From Nakamurella lactea DSM 19367 (GTDB lineage Bacteria; Actinomycetota; Actinomycetes; Mycobacteriales; Nakamurellaceae): DNA of 64,000 nucleotides. Every line of letters starts with the position of its first letter. Position 1 is the first letter of the stretch. The DNA lies in assembly GCF_000426645.1 (NCBI RefSeq), contig NZ_AUFT01000011.1, positions 62,001 through 126,000 of the forward strand. Reading direction: 5' to 3'. Shown here piece by piece: positions 42,652 through 51,730 of this stretch. Below the pieces are notes generated by a model that saw only the letters and a program-made list of their open reading frames with translations, did no database searches and had not been told where the DNA came from. The translations under genes and the position numbers were made by a program.

Positions 42652-43713
42652 TCAGAAGGTGATCAGCGGCTTGATGATGCCGTCTTCCTTGTTCTGCATC
42701 ATCGAGAACCCGGTCCCGACGTCGTCGAAGGCGAAGGTGTGGGTCGTCATCCGGGTCGGGTCGAACCGGCCGGTCCGGATCAGCGCGAAGATCCGCTGCA
42801 TCCGATCATTGCCGCCCGGACACAGGCCGCTGTGAATGGCCTTGTCGGCCATCCCGAGACCGAAGGCGTCCAGCGGAACACGCAGCGGCTCCGGGTTCTC
42901 GCCGTGGTAGCCGATGTTCGAGACCCGGCCGCCGGCCTTGGTCACCCGCAGGCAGGCTTCCCAGGTCTGCGGGAAGCCGAGCGCCTCCACCGCCGCGTCG
43001 ACCCCCTCGCCGTCCGTCGCCTGGATGATCTGCTCGACCGCGTCGCCCTTGGTGAAGTCGATGATGTCGGTGGCGCCGTAGGCCTTTGACAGTTCCTGGC
43101 GGTTCGGGATCGACTCGACCGCGAAGATCCGCGAGGCGCCGAGCAGCGAAAGGCCGATGGTCGCGGAGAGCCCGACGGCCCCCTGGGCGAACACCGCGGC
43201 GGTGTCGCCGAGCTTCAGGTAGCAGTGCTCGGCACCCATGAATCCGGTGGACAGCATGTCGCAGGCGTACACAGCGGCCTCGCTCGAGACGTCCTCCGGA
43301 ATCGGCGCGACGTTCGCCTTGGCGTGCGGAACGAGGAAGTACTCGGCCATGTTGCCGTCGCGTTGGGCGGTGTACTGGTACCCGCCCAGCGGCCCGCCGC
43401 ACTGGCTGGTGTAACCCGTTTGGCAGTAGCGGCATTCGAAGCACGGCGTGACGGCGTTGACGGCCACCCGCTGTCCCTCGGTGAACCCGGTGACCGCCGA
43501 GCCGATGGCATGGATCACGCCGAGCGCCTCGTGCCCGAGGGTGACGCCGTCCTTGACCGGCAGCGCGCCCTTGACGGTGTGCACGTCCGAGGTGCAGATG
43601 AGTGCGTGGGTGGTCTTGACGATCACATCGTTCGGACCCGGTTCCGGGATCGGCTTCTCGACGATCTCGGTCCGTCCGACCTCTGGCATGACGAAAGCCT
43701 TCATAGTGCCCAC
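42652..43713 (-). CDS. Zinc-dependent secondary alcohol dehydrogenase (isopropanol-type)
   Basis: 353 residues of the medium-chain family close to the thermophilic secondary alcohol dehydrogenases: ICTSDVHTVKGAL with the catalytic Cys, TLGHEALGVIHAIGS with His-Glu, structural-zinc Cys in CFECRYCQTGYTSQC, FAQGAVGLSATIGLSLLGA as the nucleotide site and AIHSGLCPGGNDRM. The start is GTG 43713 because AGGAG lies seven bases upstream; ATG 43704 is in frame. It heads a two-gene unit with an F420-type oxidoreductase. Confidence 0.88.
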   Translation of the reverse strand: MGTMKAFVMPEVGRTEIVEKPIPEPGPNDVIVKTTHALICTSDVHTVKGALPVKDGVTLGHEALGVIHAIGSAVTGFTEGQRVAVNAVTPCFECRYCQTGYTSQCGGPLGGYQYTAQRDGNMAEYFLVPHAKANVAPIPEDVSSEAAVYACDMLSTGFMGAEHCYLKLGDTAAVFAQGAVGLSATIGLSLLGASRIFAVESIPNRQELSKAYGATDIIDFTKGDAVEQIIQATDGEGVDAAVEALGFPQTWEACLRVTKAGGRVSNIGYHGENPEPLRVPLDAFGLGMADKAIHSGLCPGGNDRMQRIFALIRTGRFDPTRMTTHTFAFDDVGTGFSMMQNKEDGIIKPLITF

Positions 43714-43887
43714 CTGAGCGCTCCTTTGCAGTCGATGGCCGTGTCGATGTCCTGCCAGGCTAGGAGCAGCGGGCGGCGGCCAGAAGTGCCGAGGGCACCA
43801 GGCGCCTGTAGTTCATTTGAACCATCCCGGCCGGCGCCACCGCCGACTACTGTCGGATGATCGACCGGCTCTGGCGAGGATGCGCAA

Positions 43888-44280
43888 TTGGACATAGTCG
43901 TGGTGGACGACGATCCCGCCGGTCTGGAGCTGCTCCGCATTCTCCTGGAGGCCGACGGGCACACCGTACGCGCGTGCGCGACCGCGGCCGGCGCGGTGGA
44001 CCTGCTGAACGATGCCGTGCCAAGGGTTCTGGTGACCGACCTGATGATGGGCGCGGATCGCCAGGGCGGCTTTCGGCTCATCGATCAGGTACGCCGCCGC
44101 CCGGAGCTGGACGGATTGCCGGTGGTGGCGCTGACCGGTGTGACCAGCGCGCGGGACCTCGGGCGGGCCCGCGCCGCGGGCGCGGATGTCTGCATGACGA
44201 AACCGATCGACGTTCCGGAGTTCCTGCGCGCGTTGCGCGAGATCACTGCGTCGACGCGGTCACCCGGGGCTCCTGACTGA
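43888..44280 (+). CDS. Single-domain response regulator with TTG start
   Basis: 130 residues, receiver domain only: DIVVVDDDPAGLELLRILLE, phospho-acceptor Asp in VLVTDLMMGADRQGG, Thr in VVALTGVTSA and Lys in VCMTKPIDVPEFL. The start is TTG 43888, preceded by GAGGA at a seven-base distance; no ATG or GTG gives a better start. The 3' end overlaps by 38 bp the convergent kinase gene. With no output domain it should act by protein contact or phosphate transfer, plausibly with that kinase. Confidence 0.85.
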   Translation: MDIVVVDDDPAGLELLRILLEADGHTVRACATAAGAVDLLNDAVPRVLVTDLMMGADRQGGFRLIDQVRRRPELDGLPVVALTGVTSARDLGRARAAGADVCMTKPIDVPEFLRALREITASTRSPGAPD

Positions 44281-46849
44281 TCGTCCCCGACGCCCGGGGC
44301 GCAGCCGGTGAGGGCGCAGAGGGAAGCACCAGACGGAAGGTCGTGCCCCGGTCCGAGGAGTCGACCAGGGTGAGGTCGCCGTCCATCGCTCGCATCAGCC
44401 GCCGCGAGACCGCAAGTCCCAGACCGGATCCCGCGGCTGCGGTGTCGTCACCCCGGTGGAACGGGGTGAACAGGAACGGCAGCAGGTCGGTCGGGATGCC
44501 CCGGCCGGAGTCCTGCACCAGGAACTCGTTCGGCCCGACCACGACGGCGACCGCACCGCCGACCGGGGTGAACTTGATCCCGTTCCCGAGCAGGTTCAAC
44601 AGCACCTGGCGCAGCCGATGCCGATCCGCCCGGACCGGCGGGAGCCCCGAAACCGCCTGCGTCCGTAGGACGATGGAGCGCTCGGCGGCCAGCCCCGCGA
44701 CGATCTCCATCGCCTCGGCGACGACTTCCTGCGGCGCGACGGACTCGGGAACGAGCTGCAGTTGCCCGGTCTCGGCCCCGGTGACGTCCAGCAGATCGTT
44801 GATCAGCTGCAGCAGATGCCGACCCGCACCGAGGATGTGCTCGATGCCCTCGCGCTGACGTTCGGGCGACAGCGGCAGGCTCTGCAATGCCTGGGCGAAG
44901 CCGATCACCGCGTGCAGCGGGGTCCGGACCTCGTGGCTGACCAGCGCCAGCAGTTCGCTCTTGGCGCGGTCGGCGGCCTCGGCCACCTCCTGTTCGAGTC
45001 GGGCCTGCCCGACCTGGCGTCGCTCGGTCAGGTCGAACAGCTCGATACAGAAGTGCCGGGGCTCCCCGGCCGGTCCGCGGATCAGCGAGCCGCTGATGGC
45101 GGCCCAGACCGATTCGGTATCCGGGCCGGCCCGGCGCACCCGGACCTCGGCCGTCGTCAGACTCTGGTCGCCGTCCGGGCGAGCCAAGGTCGAGGTCAGC
45201 GCGGCCAGGGTCGCGGCGGCGTCCTGCTCGACGAGCAGCCCGGCGATGGAGGTCCCGACCAACGGCCGACCGGCCATGCCGACCAGGGCGGCGTTAGCGT
45301 CCTGGATGGTGCCACTGGGACTGACCAGCGCGATGCCAAGCCCCGCGGCCTCGAAGGTACTGCGGAACCGGGCCTCGCTCTCCACGAGTTGTCCGTGCAG
45401 CGCGGCGGTACCGATCGCGACGGCGGCGACGTGAGTGAGTCGCTGGACCAGCTCGGTGGCCGACGGACCTGGCACCCACGGAGCGCGGTGGTACACCGCG
45501 AAGGTGCCGAGCACGATGCCGCGGTCGACGTCGAGGATCGGCCTGGACCAGCACGACCGCAATCCGTAGGTCAGCGCGAAGTGGCGGTAATCGATCCAGC
45601 GCTCGTCGGTGGCGATATCGGCGGAGACGACCTCTTCCCGGGTGAACGCCGCGGTGCCGCACGAGCCGGCGAGCGGACCGATGGGCAGCCCGTCGATCGC
45701 CGCGCGGTACGGCGGTGGAAGCCGGGCGCCCGCACCGTGTCGCAGGGTGCCGGTTTCCTGATCCAGCAACAGGATCGAGCACACGCTGGCCGGCAGGTGC
45801 CGCTCCATCGTCGCGACCAGGGCCTCCAGGCTCTGCGGGAGCGGGTCGCGCCGGGCGATCCCCTCCAGGATCGACGCGAGCGTCCAATCCGGGTCGCGAT
45901 CGGCAGCGCCGTCTGCGGTACTGACGTCTGCGGCACTGCCGCCCGCGGTGGCGGGTCCGCCGATGACGGGAATCCGCAGCACCGCGCGCACCCCGGTGGC
46001 ATCGCCGCGAGGCTCAACATGCAGGCTGCCGCCGTGATCCGCGGCGTACTCGGCGGCCTCGGCGAGCCCGAGCCCGTCGCCGGGTGGGTTCCACCCGCTG
46101 ACGAACGGCCGTAGCGGATCGCCCGCCGCCCAACCGTCCGGCAGCCCGCAACCGTCGTCGACGATCGTCAGCGCTGCCCAGCCGGGCGGTTCCTCGGCCA
46201 CCCGGACCGTGACGACCCTGGCACCCGAACGCCGGGAGTTGGCGATCAGCGCGGACACCGCCCGAGCAAGCCGATGCCGGTCGACGAGCACCGGGATCCG
46301 GGCGCCGCAGTCCATCCGCAGCTCGACCCGTCCCTGTGTCCGCAGGCTGCGGCAGGTTCCGCCGACCACCTCCGCCAGATCCGCCAGCTCCAGCGACGCG
46401 CCGTTGCTGCGGGTCAACCGCCCGGCCTGCCAGGCCAGTTCCGTACCGCGCGCCGCCAGTCGCCGCAGGTGATCGGCCCTGGCCGGATCCGAGGGACTCA
46501 GCAGATGGGCCATCATCGCCACGGCCGAGGCATTGCCGGCGACCTCGTGGGCGGCCGCACGCGTCTGTTCCCGCGTCAGCCGAGCCTTTTCGGCCAGCGC
46601 ACGGGCCGCGGCGCCGGCCGCCGTCAGCACCGCCTCGTCAGGCACGGTTTCCGCGATACACGGCAGCACCACGTCCGCCCCGGCGAGCTGCGCGGCGAGC
46701 GCTTCCGCGGGCGAAGTCGACTCCACGAGCGCGACAATGGCACTATCGGGCGAAGACCGGCGCAACGCTGCGACCTCGCCCGCCCGCACCACCCGGACCG
46801 GATCCGGCCGGGGTCCAGCGTCGGCGCCTTCTCGGAGGAACTCGTGCAT
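44243..46849 (-). CDS. Sensor kinase with two histidine-kinase modules, GAF and PAS
   Basis: 868 residues, soluble. Order: a receiver-like N-terminus lacking the phospho-acceptor (about 1-85); a first dimerisation helix with RAAAHEVAGNAS (His101); a first ATPase domain with LIANSRRSGA, DDGCGLPDGW and GDGLGLAEAA (about 185-295); a GAF domain (about 330-485); a PAS domain (about 490-615); a second dimerisation helix with ALVSHEVRTPLHAV (His639); and a second ATPase domain with LLNLLGNGIKF and GSGLGLAVSRRLM (about 740-850). Having two full kinase cores is unusual. It is divergent from the LuxR-type regulator 60 bp away, its likely partner. Confidence 0.85.
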   Translation of the reverse strand: MHEFLREGADAGPRPDPVRVVRAGEVAALRRSSPDSAIVALVESTSPAEALAAQLAGADVVLPCIAETVPDEAVLTAAGAAARALAEKARLTREQTRAAAHEVAGNASAVAMMAHLLSPSDPARADHLRRLAARGTELAWQAGRLTRSNGASLELADLAEVVGGTCRSLRTQGRVELRMDCGARIPVLVDRHRLARAVSALIANSRRSGARVVTVRVAEEPPGWAALTIVDDGCGLPDGWAAGDPLRPFVSGWNPPGDGLGLAEAAEYAADHGGSLHVEPRGDATGVRAVLRIPVIGGPATAGGSAADVSTADGAADRDPDWTLASILEGIARRDPLPQSLEALVATMERHLPASVCSILLLDQETGTLRHGAGARLPPPYRAAIDGLPIGPLAGSCGTAAFTREEVVSADIATDERWIDYRHFALTYGLRSCWSRPILDVDRGIVLGTFAVYHRAPWVPGPSATELVQRLTHVAAVAIGTAALHGQLVESEARFRSTFEAAGLGIALVSPSGTIQDANAALVGMAGRPLVGTSIAGLLVEQDAAATLAALTSTLARPDGDQSLTTAEVRVRRAGPDTESVWAAISGSLIRGPAGEPRHFCIELFDLTERRQVGQARLEQEVAEAADRAKSELLALVSHEVRTPLHAVIGFAQALQSLPLSPERQREGIEHILGAGRHLLQLINDLLDVTGAETGQLQLVPESVAPQEVVAEAMEIVAGLAAERSIVLRTQAVSGLPPVRADRHRLRQVLLNLLGNGIKFTPVGGAVAVVVGPNEFLVQDSGRGIPTDLLPFLFTPFHRGDDTAAAGSGLGLAVSRRLMRAMDGDLTLVDSSDRGTTFRLVLPSAPSPAAPRASGTISQEPRVTASTQ

Positions 46850-46909
46850 GGTGGTCCATCCCGCTGCGACAGTCACGACGTCCCGGCACGTGCGGAGGTA
46901 GCGGCGCCG

Positions 46910-47596
46910 ATGACGACTGACCGAACCGTAACACCGCGCGACAGGGCCACGGTGTTGATCATCGACGACCACAAGGTCTTTGCCGAACTGCTCGCCGAGG
47001 TGCTCGGCTCGCGCGGCCTGGACGTCGTCGGGAGCTACGGCAGCCTGGCTGACGGGCTGGCCGCGGTCGCCGACCTCGTTCCCGACCTCGTGCTGCTCGA
47101 CCATCGGTTCCCCGGCGACACCGGCGCGAGCAGCGTTACTGCGCTGAAACGACTTTCACCCTCGACCCGGGTGTTGATGCTGACCGCCGCCGACGAACGT
47201 GCCGTGCTGCTCGAAGCAATGAACGCGGGCTGCGACGGCTTCGTCACCAAGCGCCAGGACATCGACGAGGTGCTGGCTGCGGTCGCCGCCGTGTTGCGCG
47301 GCGACACCCCGATCTCGCCGGACATGGTCGGCGCGCTGTTCGCCGGCCGGCCGAGTCCGCTCGGATCCGACCTGACGCCCCGCGAATCGGAAGTCCTGCA
47401 ACTGATCGGCGCCGGCCACTCCAATCAGCAGATCGCCACCGCCCTGGGCATCAGCGTCAACACCGTGCGCAACCACGTCCAGCACCTGCTCGGCAAGCTC
47501 GGTGCGCACTCCCAACTGCAGGCCGTCTCGATCGCCTCCCACCTCGGCCTGCTGCGCTCCAACCGCGGCGGCATTGCGGGACGAGCGTCGCGGTAG
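46910..47596 (+). CDS. NarL/LuxR-family response regulator
   Basis: 228 residues: a receiver domain with LIIDDHKVFAELLAE, phospho-acceptor Asp in VLLDHRFPGDTG, Thr in MLTAADE and Lys in VTKRQDID, then a LuxR helix-turn-helix (LTPRESEVLQLIGAGHSNQQ then IATALGISVNTVRNHVQHLL). GGAGG lies 11 bases before the chosen ATG, a long spacing. It is transcribed away from the double-module kinase at 44243-46849, forming a two-component pair. Its last 441 bp are overlapped by the extended reading frame of the convergent MFS gene. Confidence 0.9.
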   Translation: MTTDRTVTPRDRATVLIIDDHKVFAELLAEVLGSRGLDVVGSYGSLADGLAAVADLVPDLVLLDHRFPGDTGASSVTALKRLSPSTRVLMLTAADERAVLLEAMNAGCDGFVTKRQDIDEVLAAVAAVLRGDTPISPDMVGALFAGRPSPLGSDLTPRESEVLQLIGAGHSNQQIATALGISVNTVRNHVQHLLGKLGAHSQLQAVSIASHLGLLRSNRGGIAGRASR

Positions 47597-49072
47597 GCCG
47601 AGGAAAGCAGCCACCGCGGCGGCCACCAGCACCCAGGACATTGCCGTCAGGACGCTGCCGGTCGCCCGGGCGAAGTCGAGCTGGACGAACTGCGGGATGG
47701 TACGAATGGCCTGGCCCGAGCCGGATTTCAGCTCGGCGATGCCGGCGGCCAGCCGATGCGCAGGGGCGGCCGCGGCGCCATGGCCGATCAGTGAGGTGGT
47801 CAGGTGGGAACGGAACTGCGCCACCATGACCGTTCCCAACGCGGCCAGACCGAGACCGGCGCCGAGGTTGCGGACGGTCTGGGTGATACCGGTCGCCTGG
47901 CCGTAGGCCGAGCTCGGCGAGTGGTTGAGCGCGTCGGTGTTGGCTTGTCCGAGCAGCAGTCCCATGCCGGCGCCGGACAGCACGATGAACATCACCTGCT
48001 GGCCGATCGACAGCGACGTCACGTGGGTGGCCCACAGGTGCAGACCGACCGCAGCGAGCACCGCTCCGAGGACGACGGGTCGGCGGGCGCCGATACGATC
48101 CAGCATCCGGCCCCCGAACTGCGCGGCGACGGCAAAGCCGGCGAAGAAGTACAGCAGGGTCAGGCTTGCGGTAGCCGGGGTCTGCCCGAGAGCGATCTGT
48201 CCGTACTCACTGGCGAAGAAGAACACCGGAACGAAGACGATCGAGGCCGCGAAGAGAATGATGTTGTCGACCCGGAAGGACCGGTCGCGAAAGATCTTCA
48301 GATCCATCAAAGGCTCCGCCGTGCGCAGTTCGACCAGTACGAACGCGGCGAGCAGGGCAACCGCGATCGCGATCGCACCGATGGTGAGCGGGCTGGTCCA
48401 GCCCCAGCCTGCGCTTTGCTGCAGCCCGAACACCGCGAGCCCGGATCCGGAGGTGATCAGGGCGAGCCCGGGAACGTCGAGGCGGGCCGGGCGGGGATCG
48501 TCTTCGGTCTTGGCCAGCGCAATCAGCACCAGGGCGATCACGGCAACCGGGATGTTGATCCAGAAGATCGAACGCCAGGTCCAGGCGGCCAGGAAGCCGC
48601 CGAGGGCCGGTCCGACCGCGGTCAGGGCGCCGGCGATGCCGAAGAACGTGGCCAGCGCCCTTCCGCGATGCCGCGCGTCATAGGCGCTGACGACGATGGC
48701 CAGAGCGGCCGGGTACAGCAGGGCGCCGCCGGCGCCCTGCAAGGCGCGAAAGGCAATGAGCCAGGGTTCGGCCAGGCTGCCCGCCGGCGTGAACCCGCAC
48801 ATCGCTGAAGCCGCAGTGAACACGACGACGCCGATCGTCACCATCCGGCGCCGACCGATGGTGTCGGCGAGGCGGCCGCCGAAGGCGAACAGCGCGGCCA
48901 TGGCGAGCAGGTAGGCGTTCACGCCCCATTGGAGCCCGCTACTGGTCAGGCCGAGGTCGGCCTGGATGCTCGGCGCCGCAACGGACACGATGGTCTGGTC
49001 GATGAAGGTCATCGCGACCGCGAAGGTCATGGCAGTCACTGCAAGGCCGCGGCGGCTGATGTTGGTCGACAT
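47156..49072 (-). CDS. MFS exporter of the DHA2 (14-helix) family with antisense C-terminal extension
   Basis: 638 residues. The first ~492 form a drug-exporter-type transporter with fourteen helices: TFIDQTIVSVAAPSIQADLG, the loop motif FGGRLADTIGRRRM, RALQGAGGALLYPAALAIV and LGPALGG-like antiporter motif VGPALGGFLAAWTWRSIF. Where most homologues stop (FLGLPRRSSRNA) the frame stays open for another 147 codons, running antisense through the LuxR gene to 47156; that tail is hydrophilic and unlike any domain. The natural stop may have been lost. The ATG at 49072 is favoured over GTG 49096. A divergent LysR gene and an intervening palindrome suggest regulation by LysR. Confidence 0.85.
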   Translation of the reverse strand: MSTNISRRGLAVTAMTFAVAMTFIDQTIVSVAAPSIQADLGLTSSGLQWGVNAYLLAMAALFAFGGRLADTIGRRRMVTIGVVVFTAASAMCGFTPAGSLAEPWLIAFRALQGAGGALLYPAALAIVVSAYDARHRGRALATFFGIAGALTAVGPALGGFLAAWTWRSIFWINIPVAVIALVLIALAKTEDDPRPARLDVPGLALITSGSGLAVFGLQQSAGWGWTSPLTIGAIAIAVALLAAFVLVELRTAEPLMDLKIFRDRSFRVDNIILFAASIVFVPVFFFASEYGQIALGQTPATASLTLLYFFAGFAVAAQFGGRMLDRIGARRPVVLGAVLAAVGLHLWATHVTSLSIGQQVMFIVLSGAGMGLLLGQANTDALNHSPSSAYGQATGITQTVRNLGAGLGLAALGTVMVAQFRSHLTTSLIGHGAAAAPAHRLAAGIAELKSGSGQAIRTIPQFVQLDFARATGSVLTAMSWVLVAAAVAAFLGLPRRSSRNAAAVGAQQAEVGGDRDGLQLGVRTELAEQVLDVVAHGVDADAQGGGDLLIGVAGADQLQDFRFAGRQVGSERTRPAGEQRADHVRRDRGVAAQHGGDRSQHLVDVLALGDEAVAARVHCFEQHGTFVGGGQHQHPGRG

Positions 49073-49166
49073 GATGTTGCCTGCCTTTCGGTGCACCCCG
49101 GTGGTGCGTTGGACTCACCGTTGCGCGACGTGGCCCCACCGAGTAGGTACCTCGTCCGTGTCCATG

Positions 49167-49183
49167 TACAAGACAGACTTGTA
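49167..49183. promoter_or_regulatory. Palindromic operator between the MFS and LysR genes
   Basis: TACAAG-N5-CTTGTA is a perfect inverted repeat lying 22 bp before the lysR start and about 95 bp before the MFS start. Its position between divergent genes and its symmetry fit a LysR or other dimeric regulator binding site that controls both. Confidence 0.5.
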
Positions 49184-49204
49184 GCCGACGGATAGGCTGC
49201 GTGG

Positions 49205-50179
49205 ATGCCGTTGAGTGGTCATGTTCCGGACCTCGATGCGCTCGAGATCCTGTTGGCTGTCGCACGCACGGGCAGCTTCAACGCAGCCGCGACCGGGGCC
49301 GGAGTGAGCCAGCAGGCCGTCTCCTCCCGGGTGCGGTCGATGGAGGCGCAGATGGGCGTCGTGCTGGTCCGCAGGGGACCGCGCGGCTCGCAATTGACCG
49401 CTGACGGTGTGGTGGTCGCCGAGTGGGCGGCGAAGGTTCTGGAGATTGCCGCCGAGTTCGACATCGGGCTCGCGGCGCTGCGTCAGGACCGCCGCTCCCG
49501 GTTGCGGGTGAGCGCGAGTCTGACGGTCGCCGAACAGTTGCTTCCGGCGTGGCTGGTGGCGTTTCGGATCGCTCGCGCCGGCGGGGACCCGCGCGGGGGC
49601 GCGATGGCTCGGCCGACCGAGATCGAGCTCACCGCGGTCAACAGCGAGACCGTGCTGACGCACGTGCGAGAAGGGTTCGCCGACCTGGGGTTCGTTGAAG
49701 GGCCCCGGATCCCGTCAACGTTGCGCAGTCGGGTGGTGGGCCACGACGAACTGGTCACGGTGGTCGCGCCGACGCATCCGTGGGCTCGCCGACGGACACC
49801 GTTGACGGCGGCAGAATTGGTCGCCACCCCGCTGGTGACCCGCGAGCGGGGCTCGGGGACCAGGGACGCCCTGGACGCCGCCGTCAGGCAGGTGCTGGGC
49901 GACGGTTACGAGCACGCAGACCCGGCGATCTCGTTGTCGACGACGACGGCGATCCGAGCCGCGGTGTTGGCCGGCGCCGGACCCGCCGTCCTGAGTTCTT
50001 TGGCGGTGCGGGACGACATCGGTCGGGGACAATTGGTGCAGGTGCCGGTCGACGGTTTGGACGGCCGCCGGGCGCTGCGGGCGGTCTGGGCGGGTGACCG
50101 GCAGCCGCCGGCCGGCGCCGCGCGAGATCTGATCGCCCACATCGCCGGCAGCCAACGTGGGACGCCGCTACGGCCTTGA
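49205..50179 (+). CDS. LysR-family transcriptional regulator
   Basis: 324 residues. The N-terminal winged helix reads LDALEILLAVARTGSFNAAA followed by TGAGVSQQAVSSRVRSMEAQ, and the effector domain shows LRVSASLTVAEQLLPAW, VREGFADLGFVEG and LVTRERGSGTRDALD. That last motif is typical of LysR proteins of the CysB/YeiE/CbbR-like subgroup. It is divergent from the MFS exporter and 108 bp upstream of a TDT transporter in the same direction; either could be its target, with the intervening palindrome at 49167-49183 pointing to the MFS gene and itself. Confidence 0.9.
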   Translation: MPLSGHVPDLDALEILLAVARTGSFNAAATGAGVSQQAVSSRVRSMEAQMGVVLVRRGPRGSQLTADGVVVAEWAAKVLEIAAEFDIGLAALRQDRRSRLRVSASLTVAEQLLPAWLVAFRIARAGGDPRGGAMARPTEIELTAVNSETVLTHVREGFADLGFVEGPRIPSTLRSRVVGHDELVTVVAPTHPWARRRTPLTAAELVATPLVTRERGSGTRDALDAAVRQVLGDGYEHADPAISLSTTTAIRAAVLAGAGPAVLSSLAVRDDIGRGQLVQVPVDGLDGRRALRAVWAGDRQPPAGAARDLIAHIAGSQRGTPLRP

Positions 50180-50287
50180 CGACTACCCGGCGTCGACCCG
50201 GCCGCCGGTAGCTACCAATCCGCCTTGTACCGGCCCAACGTCGACACACCTACTCTGCGGCCGCCTTCGGCCGGACAGTTAGGCGCT

Positions 50288-51349
50288 ATGAAGCACACAT
50301 CAGCTGACCATCAATCGCCGACCGCGACGCTTCCGCCGGTCCGGATCACACCCAACCTGTTCGCCATCAGCCTCGGACTCGCCGGCCTGGCGCAGACCTG
50401 GACCCTCACGACCCGGGTCGCCGGAACCCCGCCGGCGATCGCCGACGGGCTATGGCTGGTAGCCGGTGCGGCCTGGCTGATCACCTTGCTGCTCTACCTG
50501 CGATCAGTGCGGCAGGCCGGTCGGTGGCATACCGAATTGAGCGATCACGTCTTCGGGCCGTTCGTCAGCATCCCAGCAATCGTCGGGCTGTTGTTGGCCG
50601 GTGGGCTCGAGCCACACGCGCACATGGCCGGGCTGGTGTTGTTCGTGGTGTCGCTGATCGTCGCGCTGGCGCTAGCCGGACACCTGCTCGCCGTCTGGGC
50701 CATGGACGACGCTCCGTCGACGCATTGGCATCCCGGGTACTACCTGCCGTCCGTCGGTGCTCCGATCGTGGCCGCCGGCGAGGCCGCCGTGTTCGGCGCT
50801 CCTGGGCTCGCCCGATTGTTGTTCGGCTTCGGCATTCTCAGCTGGGTGCTGATCGGCGGCATCCTGCTGCACCATCTGGTCGGGCTGGAGCGGCTGCCGA
50901 AGCCGTTGATTCCGACGATGGCCATCCTGATCGCTCCGCCGGTCGTTGCCGGCAACGCATGGTTCGCGATCAACGGCGGCCGGGCCGATGGCATCGCTCT
51001 GGGTCTGGCCGGCTATTCGGTACTGATGGCGACGGTGCAGCTGAGCCTGATCCGGGCGTATCGCACCGCCCCGTTCGGTCCGGGCTGGTGGTCCTACTCC
51101 TTCCCGTACGCAGCCACCGTTGGCAATGCGATCGGCTGGGTGTGGATCGAGCACGTGCCACACGCCACCTTGGTGACCTACCTGCTGCTGTCGGCCATCA
51201 CCGCCTTCGTCGGGATGCTCGCGGTGCGCACTGTCGTTCGGATCGCCAGGCGCACCTTCCTGCCGCGACTGCAGCCGGTGGCCGTGTCGCCGACGGGCCT
51301 GCCGGCAATGCCGGCCGCCTTCGGGTCCGCCTTGACACCAGCGGCCTGA
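50288..51349 (+). CDS. TDT-family (TehA/SLAC1-like) membrane transporter
   Basis: 353 residues with about ten membrane helices, beginning ITPNLFAISLGLAGLAQTW, the pattern of tellurite-resistance/dicarboxylate transporters and plant SLAC1 anion channels. Landmarks are DHVFGPFVSIPAIVGLLLA, HWHPGYYLPSVGAPIVAA and WWSYSFPYAATVGNAIGW. Members move sulfite, malate or other anions. A LysR gene directly upstream often controls such channels, for example in sulfite export; that is inference here. Confidence 0.85.
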   Translation: MKHTSADHQSPTATLPPVRITPNLFAISLGLAGLAQTWTLTTRVAGTPPAIADGLWLVAGAAWLITLLLYLRSVRQAGRWHTELSDHVFGPFVSIPAIVGLLLAGGLEPHAHMAGLVLFVVSLIVALALAGHLLAVWAMDDAPSTHWHPGYYLPSVGAPIVAAGEAAVFGAPGLARLLFGFGILSWVLIGGILLHHLVGLERLPKPLIPTMAILIAPPVVAGNAWFAINGGRADGIALGLAGYSVLMATVQLSLIRAYRTAPFGPGWWSYSFPYAATVGNAIGWVWIEHVPHATLVTYLLLSAITAFVGMLAVRTVVRIARRTFLPRLQPVAVSPTGLPAMPAAFGSALTPAA

Positions 51350-51430
51350 GGCGACCTGACGCCCCGTACGACAGAAAGATTCCCTCCATGGTCGGCTCAC
51401 CCGAGGTAGCGTCGTCGCAAGGAGGTCACC

Positions 51431-51661
51431 ATGCCCATGCCCCGGCTGTGCCGAGTCGGTCTGCATCATTTTGTGGACTTTCCTGACCCGAACCCGGAAT
51501 CCGGCGGGCTGGAGAAGCAGGGTTACCGTGCCTGCACGCGGTGCAGCAAGGAGAAGGACGCGACCGTCTATCTGTCCCGATCCGCACAGTGGCGACTGCC
51601 TGCAACGTCGAACCCCGCGGTGCCCGAGGGACAATCGTTGCGTCAGCCCAAGAATCGATGA
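51431..51661 (+). CDS. Small Cys-containing protein, possible zinc binder
   Basis: 76 residues preceded by a strong ribosome site, AAGGAGG five bases before ATG 51431. The sequence has LCRVGLHHF near the start and CTRCSKEKD about thirty residues later, giving a C-x4-HH...C-x2-C arrangement that could bind zinc. The same pattern is known from short actinobacterial proteins of unknown function. It stands alone after the TDT transporter. Confidence 0.7.
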   Translation: MPMPRLCRVGLHHFVDFPDPNPESGGLEKQGYRACTRCSKEKDATVYLSRSAQWRLPATSNPAVPEGQSLRQPKNR

Positions 51662-51730
51662 CGCGTAGGTAGCCGACACGCAATTGGCAGCTGGGTGTTT
51701 ACCCGCTCCGGTGATCACGCCGCCCAGGCT

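Noticed and set aside
43704-43713. ATG 43704 as start of the alcohol dehydrogenase
   Set aside because: GTG 43713 has AGGAG at the ideal distance; the ATG would be too far from it. The ATG stays a possible alternative.
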